This document shows positions 1 through 6,678 of a DNA stretch of 23,282 nt, one piece after another (the first letter of the stretch is position 1; each line of letters starts with the position of its first letter). The translations under genes were made by a program, and so were the position numbers. The notes beneath the pieces were generated by a model that was not told where the DNA came from, made no database searches, and was given only the letters and a program-made list of their open reading frames with translations. Location of the stretch: NCBI GenBank assembly GCA_900547305.1, contig URGH01000040.1, forward strand, positions 1 to 23,282. The letters run 5' to 3'. Origin of the DNA: an uncultured Oscillospiraceae bacterium (GTDB lineage Bacteria; Bacillota; Clostridia; Oscillospirales; Acutalibacteraceae).

Positions 1-183
1 GGTGTTGCCCAGAACCCGGCTCAGCTGGGTCTCGGTGACGATTTTTGTGGGCATCAGGTTCAGCAGCACGATTTCCAGAGGCCGGATATGCTGGGTCTGG
101 GCCCGGGTCTGCTTCATGACGAAAATATTTTCTTTTTTCAGGGTCTCCGCCGCCGGGAGATCGTTGGGTATCTGAATTGGCAC
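1..183 (-). CDS. metA: Homoserine O-acyltransferase MetA, N-terminal fragment
   Basis: This is the first 61 codons of a gene that runs off the left edge of the window. The translation starts MPIQIPNDLPAAETL and continues through IFVMKQTRAQ, IRPLEIVLLNLMP and TETQLSRVLGNT, which is the conserved N-terminus of MetA. MetA acylates homoserine with acetyl-CoA or succinyl-CoA in methionine synthesis; many Firmicutes MetA proteins use acetyl-CoA, and the deciding active-site residues lie outside the window. The start is GTG at 183, with AGGAGG six bases upstream; no ATG alternative is in frame. It lies 15 bp downstream of metY on the same strand. The acyl-homoserine made by MetA is the substrate of MetY, so the two form a methionine operon. 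Identity rests on recognised N-terminal motifs only. Confidence 0.88.
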   Translation of the reverse strand, partial: MPIQIPNDLPAAETLKKENIFVMKQTRAQTQHIRPLEIVLLNLMPTKIVTETQLSRVLGNT

Positions 184-198
184 GCTGTTTCCTCCTGA

Positions 199-1482
199 TT
201 ATACGTTCTCCAAAGCCTGGGCGATATCCCCGATCAGATCCTCGGCGTTCTCCAGGCCGCAGCTCAGGCGGATCAGGTCGGCTCCTACCCCGGCAGCCTC
301 CAGCTCAGCGTCGCTCATCTGCCGATGGGTGGAGGAAGCCGGGTGCAGGCAGCAGGTTCTGGAATCGGCCACATGGGTCTCAATGGAGCCCAGGCGCAGA
401 TGCTTCATGAAAACCTCTGCCGCGGCTCTGCCGCCGTTCAGGCCAAAGGAAATCACGCCGCAGGTGCCGTTCGGCATATACTTCCTGGCAAGATCATAGT
501 ACTTGTCCCCTTCCAGACCGGAATACTTGACCCACTTGACCTTTTCATGGCCTTTGAGGAAGGTGGCAATTGCCAATGCGTTGGCGCAGTGCTGCTTCAT
601 CCGGAAGGGCAGGCTTTCCAGCCCCAGATTCAGAATAAAGGCGTTCTGCGGAGACTGAACGCAGCCAAAGTCCCGCATGAGCTGGGCAACGCACTTATTG
701 ATGAACGCGCCGCCCTGACCGAAGTGCTCGGTGTAGGTAACGCCGTGGTAGCTTTCGTCCGGGGTGGTAAGCCCAGGGAACTTGTCCGCATGAGCTGTCC
801 AGTCGAAATTGCCGCTGTCTACGATGCAGCCGCCCAGGCAGGCCGCGTGACCGTCCATGTACTTGGTGGTGGAGTGTGTCACAATGTCCGCTCCCCACTG
901 GAAGGGGCGGCAGTTGATGGGAGTGGCAAAGGTGTTGTCCACAATCAGGGGCACCCCATGGGCATGGGCCGCTCCGGCAAATTTTTCAATATCCAGCACC
1001 GTCAGAGCCGGATTGGCAATGGTTTCGCCGAAGACTGCCTTGGTATTGGGGCGGAAAGCGGCGTTCAGCTCCTCCTGGGAGCAGTCCGGATCCACAAAAG
1101 TAGTCTCCAGTCCCATTCGCTTCATGGTCACGGCAAACAGGTTGTAGCTGCCGCCGTAGATGGCAGAGCTGGCAACGATGTGGTCGCCTGCCCCCGCAAT
1201 ATTGAATACCGCCAGGAAGGTAGCCGCCTGGCCGGAGCCGGTAAGCATGGCGGCAGAGCCGCCCTCCAAGGCACAGATCTTGGCGGCAACGGCATCGCAG
1301 GTGGGATTGGCCAGCCGGGAATAGAAATAGCCCTCAGCCTCCAAGTCGAAAAGCTTTCCCATATCCGCAGAAGTTGCGTACTTGAAGGTAGTGCTCTGAA
1401 CAATGGGCAGCTGACGGGGCTCACCGTTTCCCGGCTTGTAGCCCGCCTGAATGCAGAGTGTTTCCGGATGCAGATTCTCCAT
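199..1482 (-). CDS. metY: O-acetylhomoserine sulfhydrylase (aminocarboxypropyltransferase)
   Basis: A 427-residue PLP enzyme of the Cys/Met metabolism family. It condenses O-acetylhomoserine with sulfide (or methanethiol) to give homocysteine (or methionine) in the cytoplasm. Family marks visible: the YSRLANPT phosphate-binding motif near residues 54-61, SGQAA near 83, VDNTFATP near 181-188 with the PLP-ring aspartate, and HSTTKYMDGH with the PLP lysine at about 207. The length is normal for MetY (about 425-430) and longer than MetB/MetC (about 380-400), which supports MetY. I chose ATG at 1482 because GAGGTG lies just upstream; an in-frame GTG at 1491 would add three residues but overlaps that site. 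A sigma-A promoter precedes it, and metA follows by 15 bp. The gene is clearly GC-richer than genes beyond 3.2 kb. Confidence 0.93.
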   Translation of the reverse strand: MENLHPETLCIQAGYKPGNGEPRQLPIVQSTTFKYATSADMGKLFDLEAEGYFYSRLANPTCDAVAAKICALEGGSAAMLTGSGQAATFLAVFNIAGAGDHIVASSAIYGGSYNLFAVTMKRMGLETTFVDPDCSQEELNAAFRPNTKAVFGETIANPALTVLDIEKFAGAAHAHGVPLIVDNTFATPINCRPFQWGADIVTHSTTKYMDGHAACLGGCIVDSGNFDWTAHADKFPGLTTPDESYHGVTYTEHFGQGGAFINKCVAQLMRDFGCVQSPQNAFILNLGLESLPFRMKQHCANALAIATFLKGHEKVKWVKYSGLEGDKYYDLARKYMPNGTCGVISFGLNGGRAAAEVFMKHLRLGSIETHVADSRTCCLHPASSTHRQMSDAELEAAGVGADLIRLSCGLENAEDLIGDIAQALENV

Positions 1483-1515
1483 AAAGGTCACCTCATATTA
1501 TCAATTCTGTTCTAT

Positions 1516-1544
1516 ATTGTACCTTCTTCCCTGGCATTTGTCAA
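1516..1544 (-). promoter_or_regulatory. Sigma-A promoter of metY-metA
   Basis: On the minus strand, TTGACA (1539-1544), a 17-bp spacer and TACAAT (1516-1521) lie about 35 bp upstream of the metY start. The resulting leader would be too short for an SAM or T-box riboswitch, so any methionine control must act at the promoter. Confidence 0.75.
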
Positions 1545-1584
1545 CGAAAATAGCATTTCCCTCAGCTGCCGTCGGGAATTTGGC

Positions 1585-1613
1585 TTGATTTTTCCGGCGA
1601 AAGCTGGTATAAT
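1585..1613 (+). promoter_or_regulatory. Sigma-A promoter of tRNA-Ser
   Basis: TTGATT (1585-1590), a 17-bp spacer and TATAAT (1608-1613) end ten bases before the tRNA gene. The spacing and position are those of a tRNA promoter. It is back to back with the metY promoter. Confidence 0.75.
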
Positions 1614-1623
1614 ACCCCAGTCT

Positions 1624-1714
1624 GGAGATGTACCCAAGTGGCCGAAGGGTGCGGATTCGAAATCCGCTAGGCGCCGCAAGGCGTGCGGGGGTTCAAATCC
1701 CTCCATCTCCGCCA
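1624..1714 (+). tRNA. tRNA-Ser (anticodon CGA)
   Basis: A 91-nt class II tRNA with encoded CCA. The acceptor stem GGAGATG pairs with CATCTCC (1704-1710), followed by a G discriminator and CCA (1712-1714). The anticodon stem GCGGA/TCCGC encloses the loop TTCGAAA, giving anticodon CGA for the codon UCG. A long variable arm with a GC-rich stem is present, as expected for serine, and the T-loop GTTCAAATC is intact. It has its own promoter upstream and a terminator just downstream, so it is a single-gene unit. It sits at the right edge of the GC-rich block, a common place for mobile-element insertion. Confidence 0.95.
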
Positions 1715-1721
1715 CGAAGTG

Positions 1722-1763
1722 CGGTAGTCCATGATACAATGGGCTACCGTATTTTTTTATTTT
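1722..1763 (+). terminator. Rho-independent terminator of tRNA-Ser
   Basis: The stem CGGTAGTCC / GGGCTACCG (one G-T pair) is followed directly by a T-rich run. It starts eight bases after the tRNA CCA end. Confidence 0.85.
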
Positions 1764-1804
1764 TCTGTCGAAGAAGTCCTTATATCAAGCAGTTTTCCGA
1801 GTAT

Positions 1805-1878
1805 GGGGTGCAAAAGTCCTCAATGCCCGGATTTTCTATTTTACCGAAGATGAGCTGCTGATTTTTGCTTTGCACCCC
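1805..1878. repeat. Inverted repeat, 10-bp arms
   Basis: GGGGTGCAAA at 1805-1814 is repeated in inverse as TTTGCACCCC at 1869-1878, with 54 bp between. The arms are perfect. No T-run follows, so it is not an obvious terminator; it may be the ends of a small degenerate element. Confidence 0.5.
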
Positions 1879-2053
1879 CTTATGGGAAAAATCAAAAAGT
1901 AGATAGATTTATCAAAAGGTTGCAGAGAAAAATCAAATTGTTCCTTGACATTTATTTGCTACACTTTTCCTCTTCCCCAGGGAGAGTCAATGTTCCTGCT
2001 GATTTTGATACAATAAAAAAGCCATCTCCGGGGTCAAAACCGCCGAAAAAGGC

Positions 2054-2110
2054 ATAAAGCAAGGGCTTTCGAGGTCAAATGCTGACTTCGGAAGCCCTTG
2101 TTTGCTTTAT
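2054..2110. repeat. Long imperfect palindrome (terminator-like hairpin)
   Basis: A 17-bp stem (2061-2077 with 2083-2099; the only imperfections are G-T type) closes a five-base loop. Outside it ATAAAGC (2054-2060) pairs with GCTTTAT (2104-2110) after a small bulge. On the minus strand it lies about 110 bp beyond the stop of the truncated DUF4357 frame and could terminate that transcript. There is no strong T-run on either side. Confidence 0.6.
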
Positions 2111-2216
2111 TCAGTTACAGAGTTCTGCCGTTTCAGAACCCAACCGCACCAGGTGGTGTAAGCCTTGCGGTGTACGGATTTCGGAATAATTAAAAGGTAT
2201 GGCAAAATTAAAGGGT

Positions 2217-2765
2217 TCAATCTGTTTCAAGGAGTTCTCTCAGGGTTTTCCCATCAGCGTCTTTCCAGAGTGCATTTCCGCTTAATGAAGCTCCGCCAAC
2301 AAAGCCAGCTGCTGATGAAGGACTTGAAAGAAGCACATCAGCCGTTAAAACGCCTTTACTATCAATCTTATCCTCATATTTCTTGCGATCCTTTATTGTT
2401 CTTTCAGGGCAGCTTTTGGTCACGGTAGGATTGATGGTACTACCTTTCAGCACAACAAACCCCTCGCTTGTTCTTTTCCCGGATGCCGCCCCTTTTCCAT
2501 ATTCCATGTATAGAACTGGCTCTGTGTCGGCTGATTCTGTAGAAGGTATATACGGCTCAAATACCTTATGTCCAAGAGTGCCCATCACAATTTTTGCATA
2601 GTCGATAAACTCTTCAAGTTCACTTTCTGTCTCCTCGGTTATATTCCCAGGATTGGGGTCATTTCCGTTTTTAACAACGTAGCGACCGGCTTCTATCGCC
2701 ATATTACAGAAACGATTTTCAAGATAGCTTATCTCCGTTGGTCCGAAAGAGTTATTAGTCGTAGC
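2217..2765 (-). pseudogene. 5'-truncated GIY-YIG nuclease family protein (DUF4357 remnant)
   Basis: An open frame of 161 codons from ATG at 2702, but recognisable protein extends upstream without a start: the residues before the Met read FGPTEISYLENRFCN, as in the linker of GIY-YIG proteins that end in DUF4357. The frame meets a stop (TAA) at 2766-2768, so the N-terminal GIY-YIG catalytic domain is absent. The C-terminal DUF4357 domain is complete (GKRTSEGFVVLKGS, then SSPSSAAGFV, then WKDADGKTLRELLE). Without the GIY-YIG domain, nuclease activity is not expected. Such genes are frequent in accessory DNA, consistent with decay in this zone. An internally started DUF4357-only protein from 2702 is possible but has no clear ribosome binding site. 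Confidence 0.7.
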
Positions 2766-2774
2766 TTACAGCTT

Positions 2775-2812
2775 AACCCTGACAGCCGCTGTCAGGGTTG
2801 AAATTTTTTTTG
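2775..2812 (+). terminator. Strong rho-independent terminator hairpin
   Basis: A perfect 11-bp stem AACCCTGACAG / CTGTCAGGGTT with a three-base loop (2775-2799) is followed by an eight-T run. It points along the plus strand although no plus-strand gene precedes it. It sits immediately beside the point where the DUF4357 frame is cut off, suggesting the gene it served was lost. Confidence 0.75.
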
Positions 2813-2846
2813 ACGGATTCACGAACATATATTTTTGCCAATGAGA

Positions 2847-2897
2847 TAAAATTAAAGCGATGCAAAAACCTTTTGGAATTACATCGCTTTAATTTTA
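2847..2897. repeat. Perfect 16-bp inverted repeat
   Basis: TAAAATTAAAGCGATG (2847-2862) is exactly complementary to 2882-2897, with a 19-base loop. The A/T outer ends on both strands suit a bidirectional terminator. No intact gene reaches it from either side. Confidence 0.65.
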
Positions 2898-3060
2898 CAT
2901 ATTATTTAGTTTTTCGGCTTTCCAACAAATTTATAAAAATTTCATTTCACCACTTGGCAAAATAAAAAATCTGAGGAATACTATAATTAAACGTTCTATT
3001 TATGCGAGGGTTTAAATTTATACAAAAAATGCGAAAAAGTCTTTTTAGCAGTCCTGCCAC
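2898..3060. other. A/T-rich intergenic stretch
   Basis: Very A/T-rich DNA between two hairpins. I see no gene, RNA or convincing promoter in it. Confidence 0.5.
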
Positions 3061-3099
3061 AAAAACCGATGTCTTAAAAGGGTATCGGTTTTTCTTTTA
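3061..3099 (+). terminator. Terminator-like hairpin
   Basis: AAAAACCGAT (3061-3070) pairs perfectly with ATCGGTTTTT (3084-3093) around a 13-base loop, followed by CTTTTATT. The A-run/T-run symmetry allows action in both directions. It is the fifth palindrome in this gene-poor zone, and no plus-strand gene feeds it. Confidence 0.6.
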
Positions 3100-3164
3100 T
3101 TCCTCAAACAATAAAGCCTACACATAGGTTTTAGTTTAATTATTTTTGGGAGCAAATCGGTAGC

Positions 3165-3200
3165 AAAAACGCAGAGTCCGAAAGCGGACTCTGCGTTTTT
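3165..3200 (-). terminator. Terminator of the beta-mannosidase gene
   Basis: A perfect 16-bp stem (3165-3180 with 3185-3200) encloses a four-base loop. On the minus strand the stem runs into a T5 tract, and it lies about 80 bp beyond the stop of the GH2 gene. It is symmetrical and may also stop transcripts coming from the left. Confidence 0.85.
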
Positions 3201-3277
3201 ATTATTGTTGTATTTCGGGCTTCCGTCTAAGCATTTTCGAAAATTTATGTGTATATAATTCTTTCCCGAAACCCGTA

Positions 3278-5596
3278 TTAAATAAGTTCGGCTTCCCGAA
3301 GCCACGCAACGTACTTGTCATAATTATACGGTGCTGATCCGCTTATATAGTGATTCTTATATTTTTCCCCGCCGTATTCCCATTCCAAAACATAAAAGCG
3401 GCAATTATCACCATCAAACGGTATTTTATGCAGTTCCGATATTCCGTTTGAGCTTACGTCGGCCTCAGCTTCGGTTATAACGGCTTGCTCTGTTAAATCG
3501 GTCACTTTGTATTTAATACTTATATCCTTTAAAAATTCATTTACCGCCGTAAGAACAAGAAAACCTTCTTTCGGCTCCTTTACCATAAGTGCCACCGGCT
3601 CCTGCGAACGTTTTATAAAGCTGTAAGCTATTTTTTTATTATAAAAATAGTCCACAACGGCGTCGGAAAACTGCGGCCAGCCGTCAATTAAATTCCACCA
3701 AATAAGCCCTGTTCTGCGCCATTTCTGCGTTCTGAAATTCTCAATGAAAAACTTGACCGCCTCTGCCTGTGAAAGCTGACTTGCAAGCACGAATGTTTCA
3801 AGGTCGTCAAAATCCTCGCCGAAAAGCGTTTTAACCTGACCTGCCATCAGGGCTATCCTGTAATCGTAGGGGCATTCGCTGTCGGTTTCCATACATGCGG
3901 CATGTACTTGCCATTCATCGTTGCCCTGCCACGGCCACAGCTTTTCCGGTGATATAAACCTTTTAATCGATTCTGCCGACGGGCAGCCGTGATAACCTAT
4001 TTCACTTGCAAAATGCGGCGAAGCCTTGGTGTAAAATTCGCCCTTGTAATAGTCGCGCGGTCCCCACAGATGATTTTCGGGCAAACCGTCGCGGTTTCCG
4101 TTAAGCCACGCCTTTTCGCTTACATACGGCGAGCTCGGCAGGTATTCTCTGTACGGGTCAAGCCTTTTAAGCACCTCCGGTATAATCTCCCTGGTAATAC
4201 GGTTTTTATTCGGGTCTCTGCTTACATTTTTGTCCAGCCAATAAGCCGACGCCTCGTCGCACTCGTTATCCCCCGCCCAAAGTGCCAGTGACGCATGCCT
4301 GCGAAGTTTTTTAACAATAAACTCCGTTTCCTCGCGCATTTTTTCAAGAAACTCTCTGTTTTGCGGGTATGTAGCGCACCCCATGGCGAAATCCTGCCAA
4401 ACTAAAACGCCGTTTTTATCGCAAAAATCAAAGAATTCATGATCCTCATATACGTTTCCGCCCCAGCAGCGCACCGCATTGCAGTTTACGTCAACCAGCA
4501 TATCAAGCGCTTTTTTAAGTCTTTCGCCGTCTCTTGAATGGAAAGCGTCAAGAGGAACCCAATTAGTACCCCTGATATATGCCCTTACGCCGTTAACGCA
4601 AAAGCAAAACTCTCCGCTGCCGCCGCTGTCTGTAGTATCACTTTTTTCAAGTTTTACGGTACGGATACCGAAATTAAATTCGGTTGTATCGACAATTTCC
4701 TCTCCGTGATATAGGGTTGCCGTCACCTTATAAAGATTTTGCTCGCCCATATCGCGCAGCCACCACAACGACGGGTTTTCAACCGTAAACGTAAAAGCCC
4801 CGTTATTGTGCCAGAGCTTATTAAAATAAACGCTGAATTTACTTTCCTTACATTCACCTTTTATATCAAGAGAATATTCGGTTGAATAGTCGCCGCCGAT
4901 AACCGTACTGAAATTTCCGCAAATATACGCCTTATTATCCGACATTTCCGAGGTTGATAAATATATATCCTCAATATAATCGGATTTTTTCTCTACAAGG
5001 CGGCAATTACGCCAAAGCCCGCCGGATACAAACCTCGGCATAATATCCCATCCGAAGGAATGTGCCGCCTTTCTTACCGAGAGGGCGGCGGCGTTGTATT
5101 TTTGGTGCGTCAGAACATCCATATCAAAATTAAACCTTCGCGCCTCAATAACGGTCGGCTTAATATGCACCAAAAGCTCATTGGCGCCGTTTTTTATTCC
5201 CTTTGCCGCAAATTCGTAGGCTATAAACATATTATCGGTCGAGCCGATAATATTTCCGTTTAAATATATATCCGAGAATGTATCAATACCGTCAAATATC
5301 AAATATGCCCTTTTCGGTTCGTTTCCCGTGTAATCAAATCTGACGGAATACCACAAATGGCGGTTTTCGTATTTTTGTATATCAAGAGGATTTTTGCCGT
5401 AAAACGGATCTTCAATCAAACCCGCTTTTTGCATATCCAGCTCGAAATTACCCGGAACAGTTGCGGGTATTGAGCTTATTCCGTGCGACTTCAGAGAAAG
5501 CTCATCGGTAATTTCTTCCGCAAAGTCCTTGCAGATTCTGTTTTCTGAAATATACAGCCGCCAATTTTCATTTAAAATCCGTTCTGTAAGATACAT
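3278..5596 (-). CDS. Glycoside hydrolase family 2, beta-mannosidase-like
   Basis: A 772-residue protein without signal peptide, so probably cytoplasmic, cleaving beta-mannosides (oligosaccharides from mannan or N-glycans) from the non-reducing end. Domain order is that of GH2 beta-mannosidases: an N-terminal jelly-roll sugar-binding domain (about 10-200, with NRHLWYSVRF and FDGIDTFSDIYLNG), an immunoglobulin-like domain (about 210-315), then a TIM barrel beginning at RGTNWVPLDAF (about 342). The acid/base glutamate is E445 in WAGDNE and the nucleophile E532 in FASEIGYHG. AVRCWGGNVYE (about 374-384) is the typical barrel motif. It is somewhat shorter than many family members (about 800-850). 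It stands alone with its own promoter and terminator. Another GH2 specificity cannot be excluded. Confidence 0.88.
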   Translation of the reverse strand: MYLTERILNENWRLYISENRICKDFAEEITDELSLKSHGISSIPATVPGNFELDMQKAGLIEDPFYGKNPLDIQKYENRHLWYSVRFDYTGNEPKRAYLIFDGIDTFSDIYLNGNIIGSTDNMFIAYEFAAKGIKNGANELLVHIKPTVIEARRFNFDMDVLTHQKYNAAALSVRKAAHSFGWDIMPRFVSGGLWRNCRLVEKKSDYIEDIYLSTSEMSDNKAYICGNFSTVIGGDYSTEYSLDIKGECKESKFSVYFNKLWHNNGAFTFTVENPSLWWLRDMGEQNLYKVTATLYHGEEIVDTTEFNFGIRTVKLEKSDTTDSGGSGEFCFCVNGVRAYIRGTNWVPLDAFHSRDGERLKKALDMLVDVNCNAVRCWGGNVYEDHEFFDFCDKNGVLVWQDFAMGCATYPQNREFLEKMREETEFIVKKLRRHASLALWAGDNECDEASAYWLDKNVSRDPNKNRITREIIPEVLKRLDPYREYLPSSPYVSEKAWLNGNRDGLPENHLWGPRDYYKGEFYTKASPHFASEIGYHGCPSAESIKRFISPEKLWPWQGNDEWQVHAACMETDSECPYDYRIALMAGQVKTLFGEDFDDLETFVLASQLSQAEAVKFFIENFRTQKWRRTGLIWWNLIDGWPQFSDAVVDYFYNKKIAYSFIKRSQEPVALMVKEPKEGFLVLTAVNEFLKDISIKYKVTDLTEQAVITEAEADVSSNGISELHKIPFDGDNCRFYVLEWEYGGEKYKNHYISGSAPYNYDKYVAWLREAELI

Positions 5597-5636
5597 TTAT
5601 ATTTTCCCCTTTATTAAAAACTGCGGTAACGGCATT

Positions 5637-5665
5637 ATTATACACCGTTTCGGCTCTGACTTCAA
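5637..5665 (-). promoter_or_regulatory. Sigma-A promoter of the beta-mannosidase gene
   Basis: On the minus strand TTGAAG (5660-5665), a 17-bp spacer and TATAAT (5637-5642) lie 40 bp upstream of the start, followed by an AAGGGG ribosome binding site. I found no clear operator or catabolite-response site. Confidence 0.75.
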
Positions 5666-5811
5666 CAGTTTATTCAGACAATATAATCGGACAAATTTTC
5701 CGCTATTGGAAATATTGTAACCTGATTGTAGTGTCTGCGCACACGGAAATTACCGCTGACTCGGTACTGCGGGTAATAATATGAAATGTTATGCGGTGCA
5801 ATAATTTTTTG

Positions 5812-5840
5812 TTGACTTTTCGGTTTGTATGTGCTATTAT
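5812..5840 (+). promoter_or_regulatory. Sigma-A promoter of pyrR-uracil permease
   Basis: TTGACT (5812-5817), a 17-bp spacer and TATTAT (5835-5840). Transcription should begin near 5847 and produce a leader of about 215 nt before pyrR, long enough to contain the attenuator described next. Confidence 0.8.
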
Positions 5841-5930
5841 AGTTACAATATATGGAACGGTGCATTTTGAAATCCGCCCGGTATGCGGCTTTTCGGTTTG
5901 TACTCCGCCCTTTCGGATATTCAATATCAG

Positions 5931-6047
5931 CCTTTAAGACGGTACAGAGATACCGGCAAGGAATAAAATAAGCGCGTTCTTACGTTTGTATTATGCTGTT
6001 TTTCAGCGCCTTGCCGTGTGCAGGGCGCTTATTTCATTGCTTTTTTT
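5931..6047 (+). promoter_or_regulatory. PyrR-dependent transcription attenuator
   Basis: A PyrR-binding stem-loop at about 5931-5962 carries the hexaloop CAGAGA closed by GGTA/TACC (5941-5954), which fits the CNGNGA hexaloop known for PyrR sites, plus an outer CCTT/AAGG stem. Its 3' strand GGCAAGG (5955-5961) is exactly complementary to CCTTGCC (6009-6015), the 5' arm of the terminator stem AGCGCCTTGC/GCAGGGCGCT (6005-6029), giving an antiterminator. UMP-bound PyrR would hold the first hairpin, free the terminator and reduce expression. A T7 run ends at 6047, although eleven bases separate it from the stem. The architecture matches the Bacillus pyr operon scheme. Confidence 0.85.
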
Positions 6048-6062
6048 CGGGAGTGTGAAAAT

Positions 6063-6602
6063 ATGGAAAAATTCAAAGCAACGCTTATGGACGAGGCTGC
6101 GGTTGCGCGCGCGCTCAAACGTATATCACACGAAATACTTGAAAAAAACAACGGCACCGAAAATCTTTGTATTATAGGAATAAAGCGCCGCGGTGTAGCG
6201 CTTGCGAAAATTTTATCCGATAATATTTTTGCCATTGAGGGCGTACGCGTTCCTACGGGTGAGCTGGACATTACCTTTTACCGCGATGATCTTACGGCAA
6301 TTTCGCCCGACCCTGTAATTCACCCGACCGAGCTTGAGTTTTCTGTTGTGGGTAAAAAAGTTGTTTTGGTGGACGACGTGCTTTATACCGGCAGAACGGT
6401 GCGCGCGGCATTGGACGCGCTTATGAGCCACGGCAGAGCGGCAGCGGTGCAGCTTGCGGTGCTTATTGACAGAGGGCACAGAGAGCTGCCTATACGCGGC
6501 GATTATGTGGGCAAAAATATTCCCACCTCTAAAAACGAGGTAATAGCGGTTAAAATTCCGCCGTATGACGATATAACAGCGGCGAAGCTTTACGAGGTAT
6601 AA
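6063..6602 (+). CDS. pyrR: Bifunctional pyr operon regulator / uracil phosphoribosyltransferase PyrR
   Basis: A 179-residue PyrR, the normal length. It binds pyr leader RNA in response to UMP and has uracil phosphoribosyltransferase activity (uracil + PRPP to UMP). The 13-residue PRPP motif VVLVDDVLYTGRT is at about 100-112. IGIKRRGVALA (38-48) and GELDITFYRDD (66-76) are standard PyrR segments, and LIDRGHRELPIRGDYVGKNIPTS (134-156) is the conserved C-terminal part. I start at ATG 6063 after GGGAGTG; a longer frame from 6018 would run through the terminator hairpin. It follows the attenuator by 15 bp and precedes the uracil permease by 76 bp. It is therefore likely autoregulated. Confidence 0.96.
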   Translation: MEKFKATLMDEAAVARALKRISHEILEKNNGTENLCIIGIKRRGVALAKILSDNIFAIEGVRVPTGELDITFYRDDLTAISPDPVIHPTELEFSVVGKKVVLVDDVLYTGRTVRAALDALMSHGRAAAVQLAVLIDRGHRELPIRGDYVGKNIPTSKNEVIAVKIPPYDDITAAKLYEV

Positions 6603-6678
6603 ACGGCTTACGCCGTGTATATAAAAAACGCGCCGGGGTTCAAAGAGGAGTTTGGCGCTAAAACGGAGGAAGTAAAAC

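Larger units (their letters stand above)
1764..2216. other. Intergenic stretch without a recognisable gene
   Basis: I see no supported coding region here. The stretch holds an inverted repeat at 1805-1878 and a long hairpin at 2054-2110, annotated separately. The A/T-rich part around 1880-1960 has a TTGACA but no properly spaced -10. At 2109-2180 the minus strand has a short open frame ending in TAA just before the hairpin, which might be a remnant of a gene end, but I cannot identify it. Confidence 0.5.

Noticed and set aside
1483..1545. SAM or T-box riboswitch before metY
   Set aside because: The promoter leaves a leader of only about 30 nt with no conserved stems or T-box sequence.
325..1734. 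Long plus-strand open frame (469 codons) opposite metY and through the tRNA
   Set aside because: It is antisense to a well-conserved enzyme, runs across the tRNA, and its translation has no recognisable domain. It is a by-product of GC-rich coding on the other strand.
2030..2041. Possible attachment-site copy of the tRNA-Ser 3' end
   Set aside because: Only nine bases (CCATCTCCG) match the acceptor end of the tRNA; the T-arm is not repeated and no integrase is present. Too short to claim an att site.
3045..3305. Minus-strand open frame of 86 codons
   Set aside because: It spans two terminator hairpins and overlaps the end of the GH2 gene; the composition is noncoding and there is no ribosome binding site.
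6603..6678. Second PyrR-binding loop between pyrR and the permease gene
   Set aside because: A CAAAGA resembles the hexaloop with one mismatch, but its flanks do not pair and no terminator follows. Only a weak GCGCC/GGCGC stem is present.
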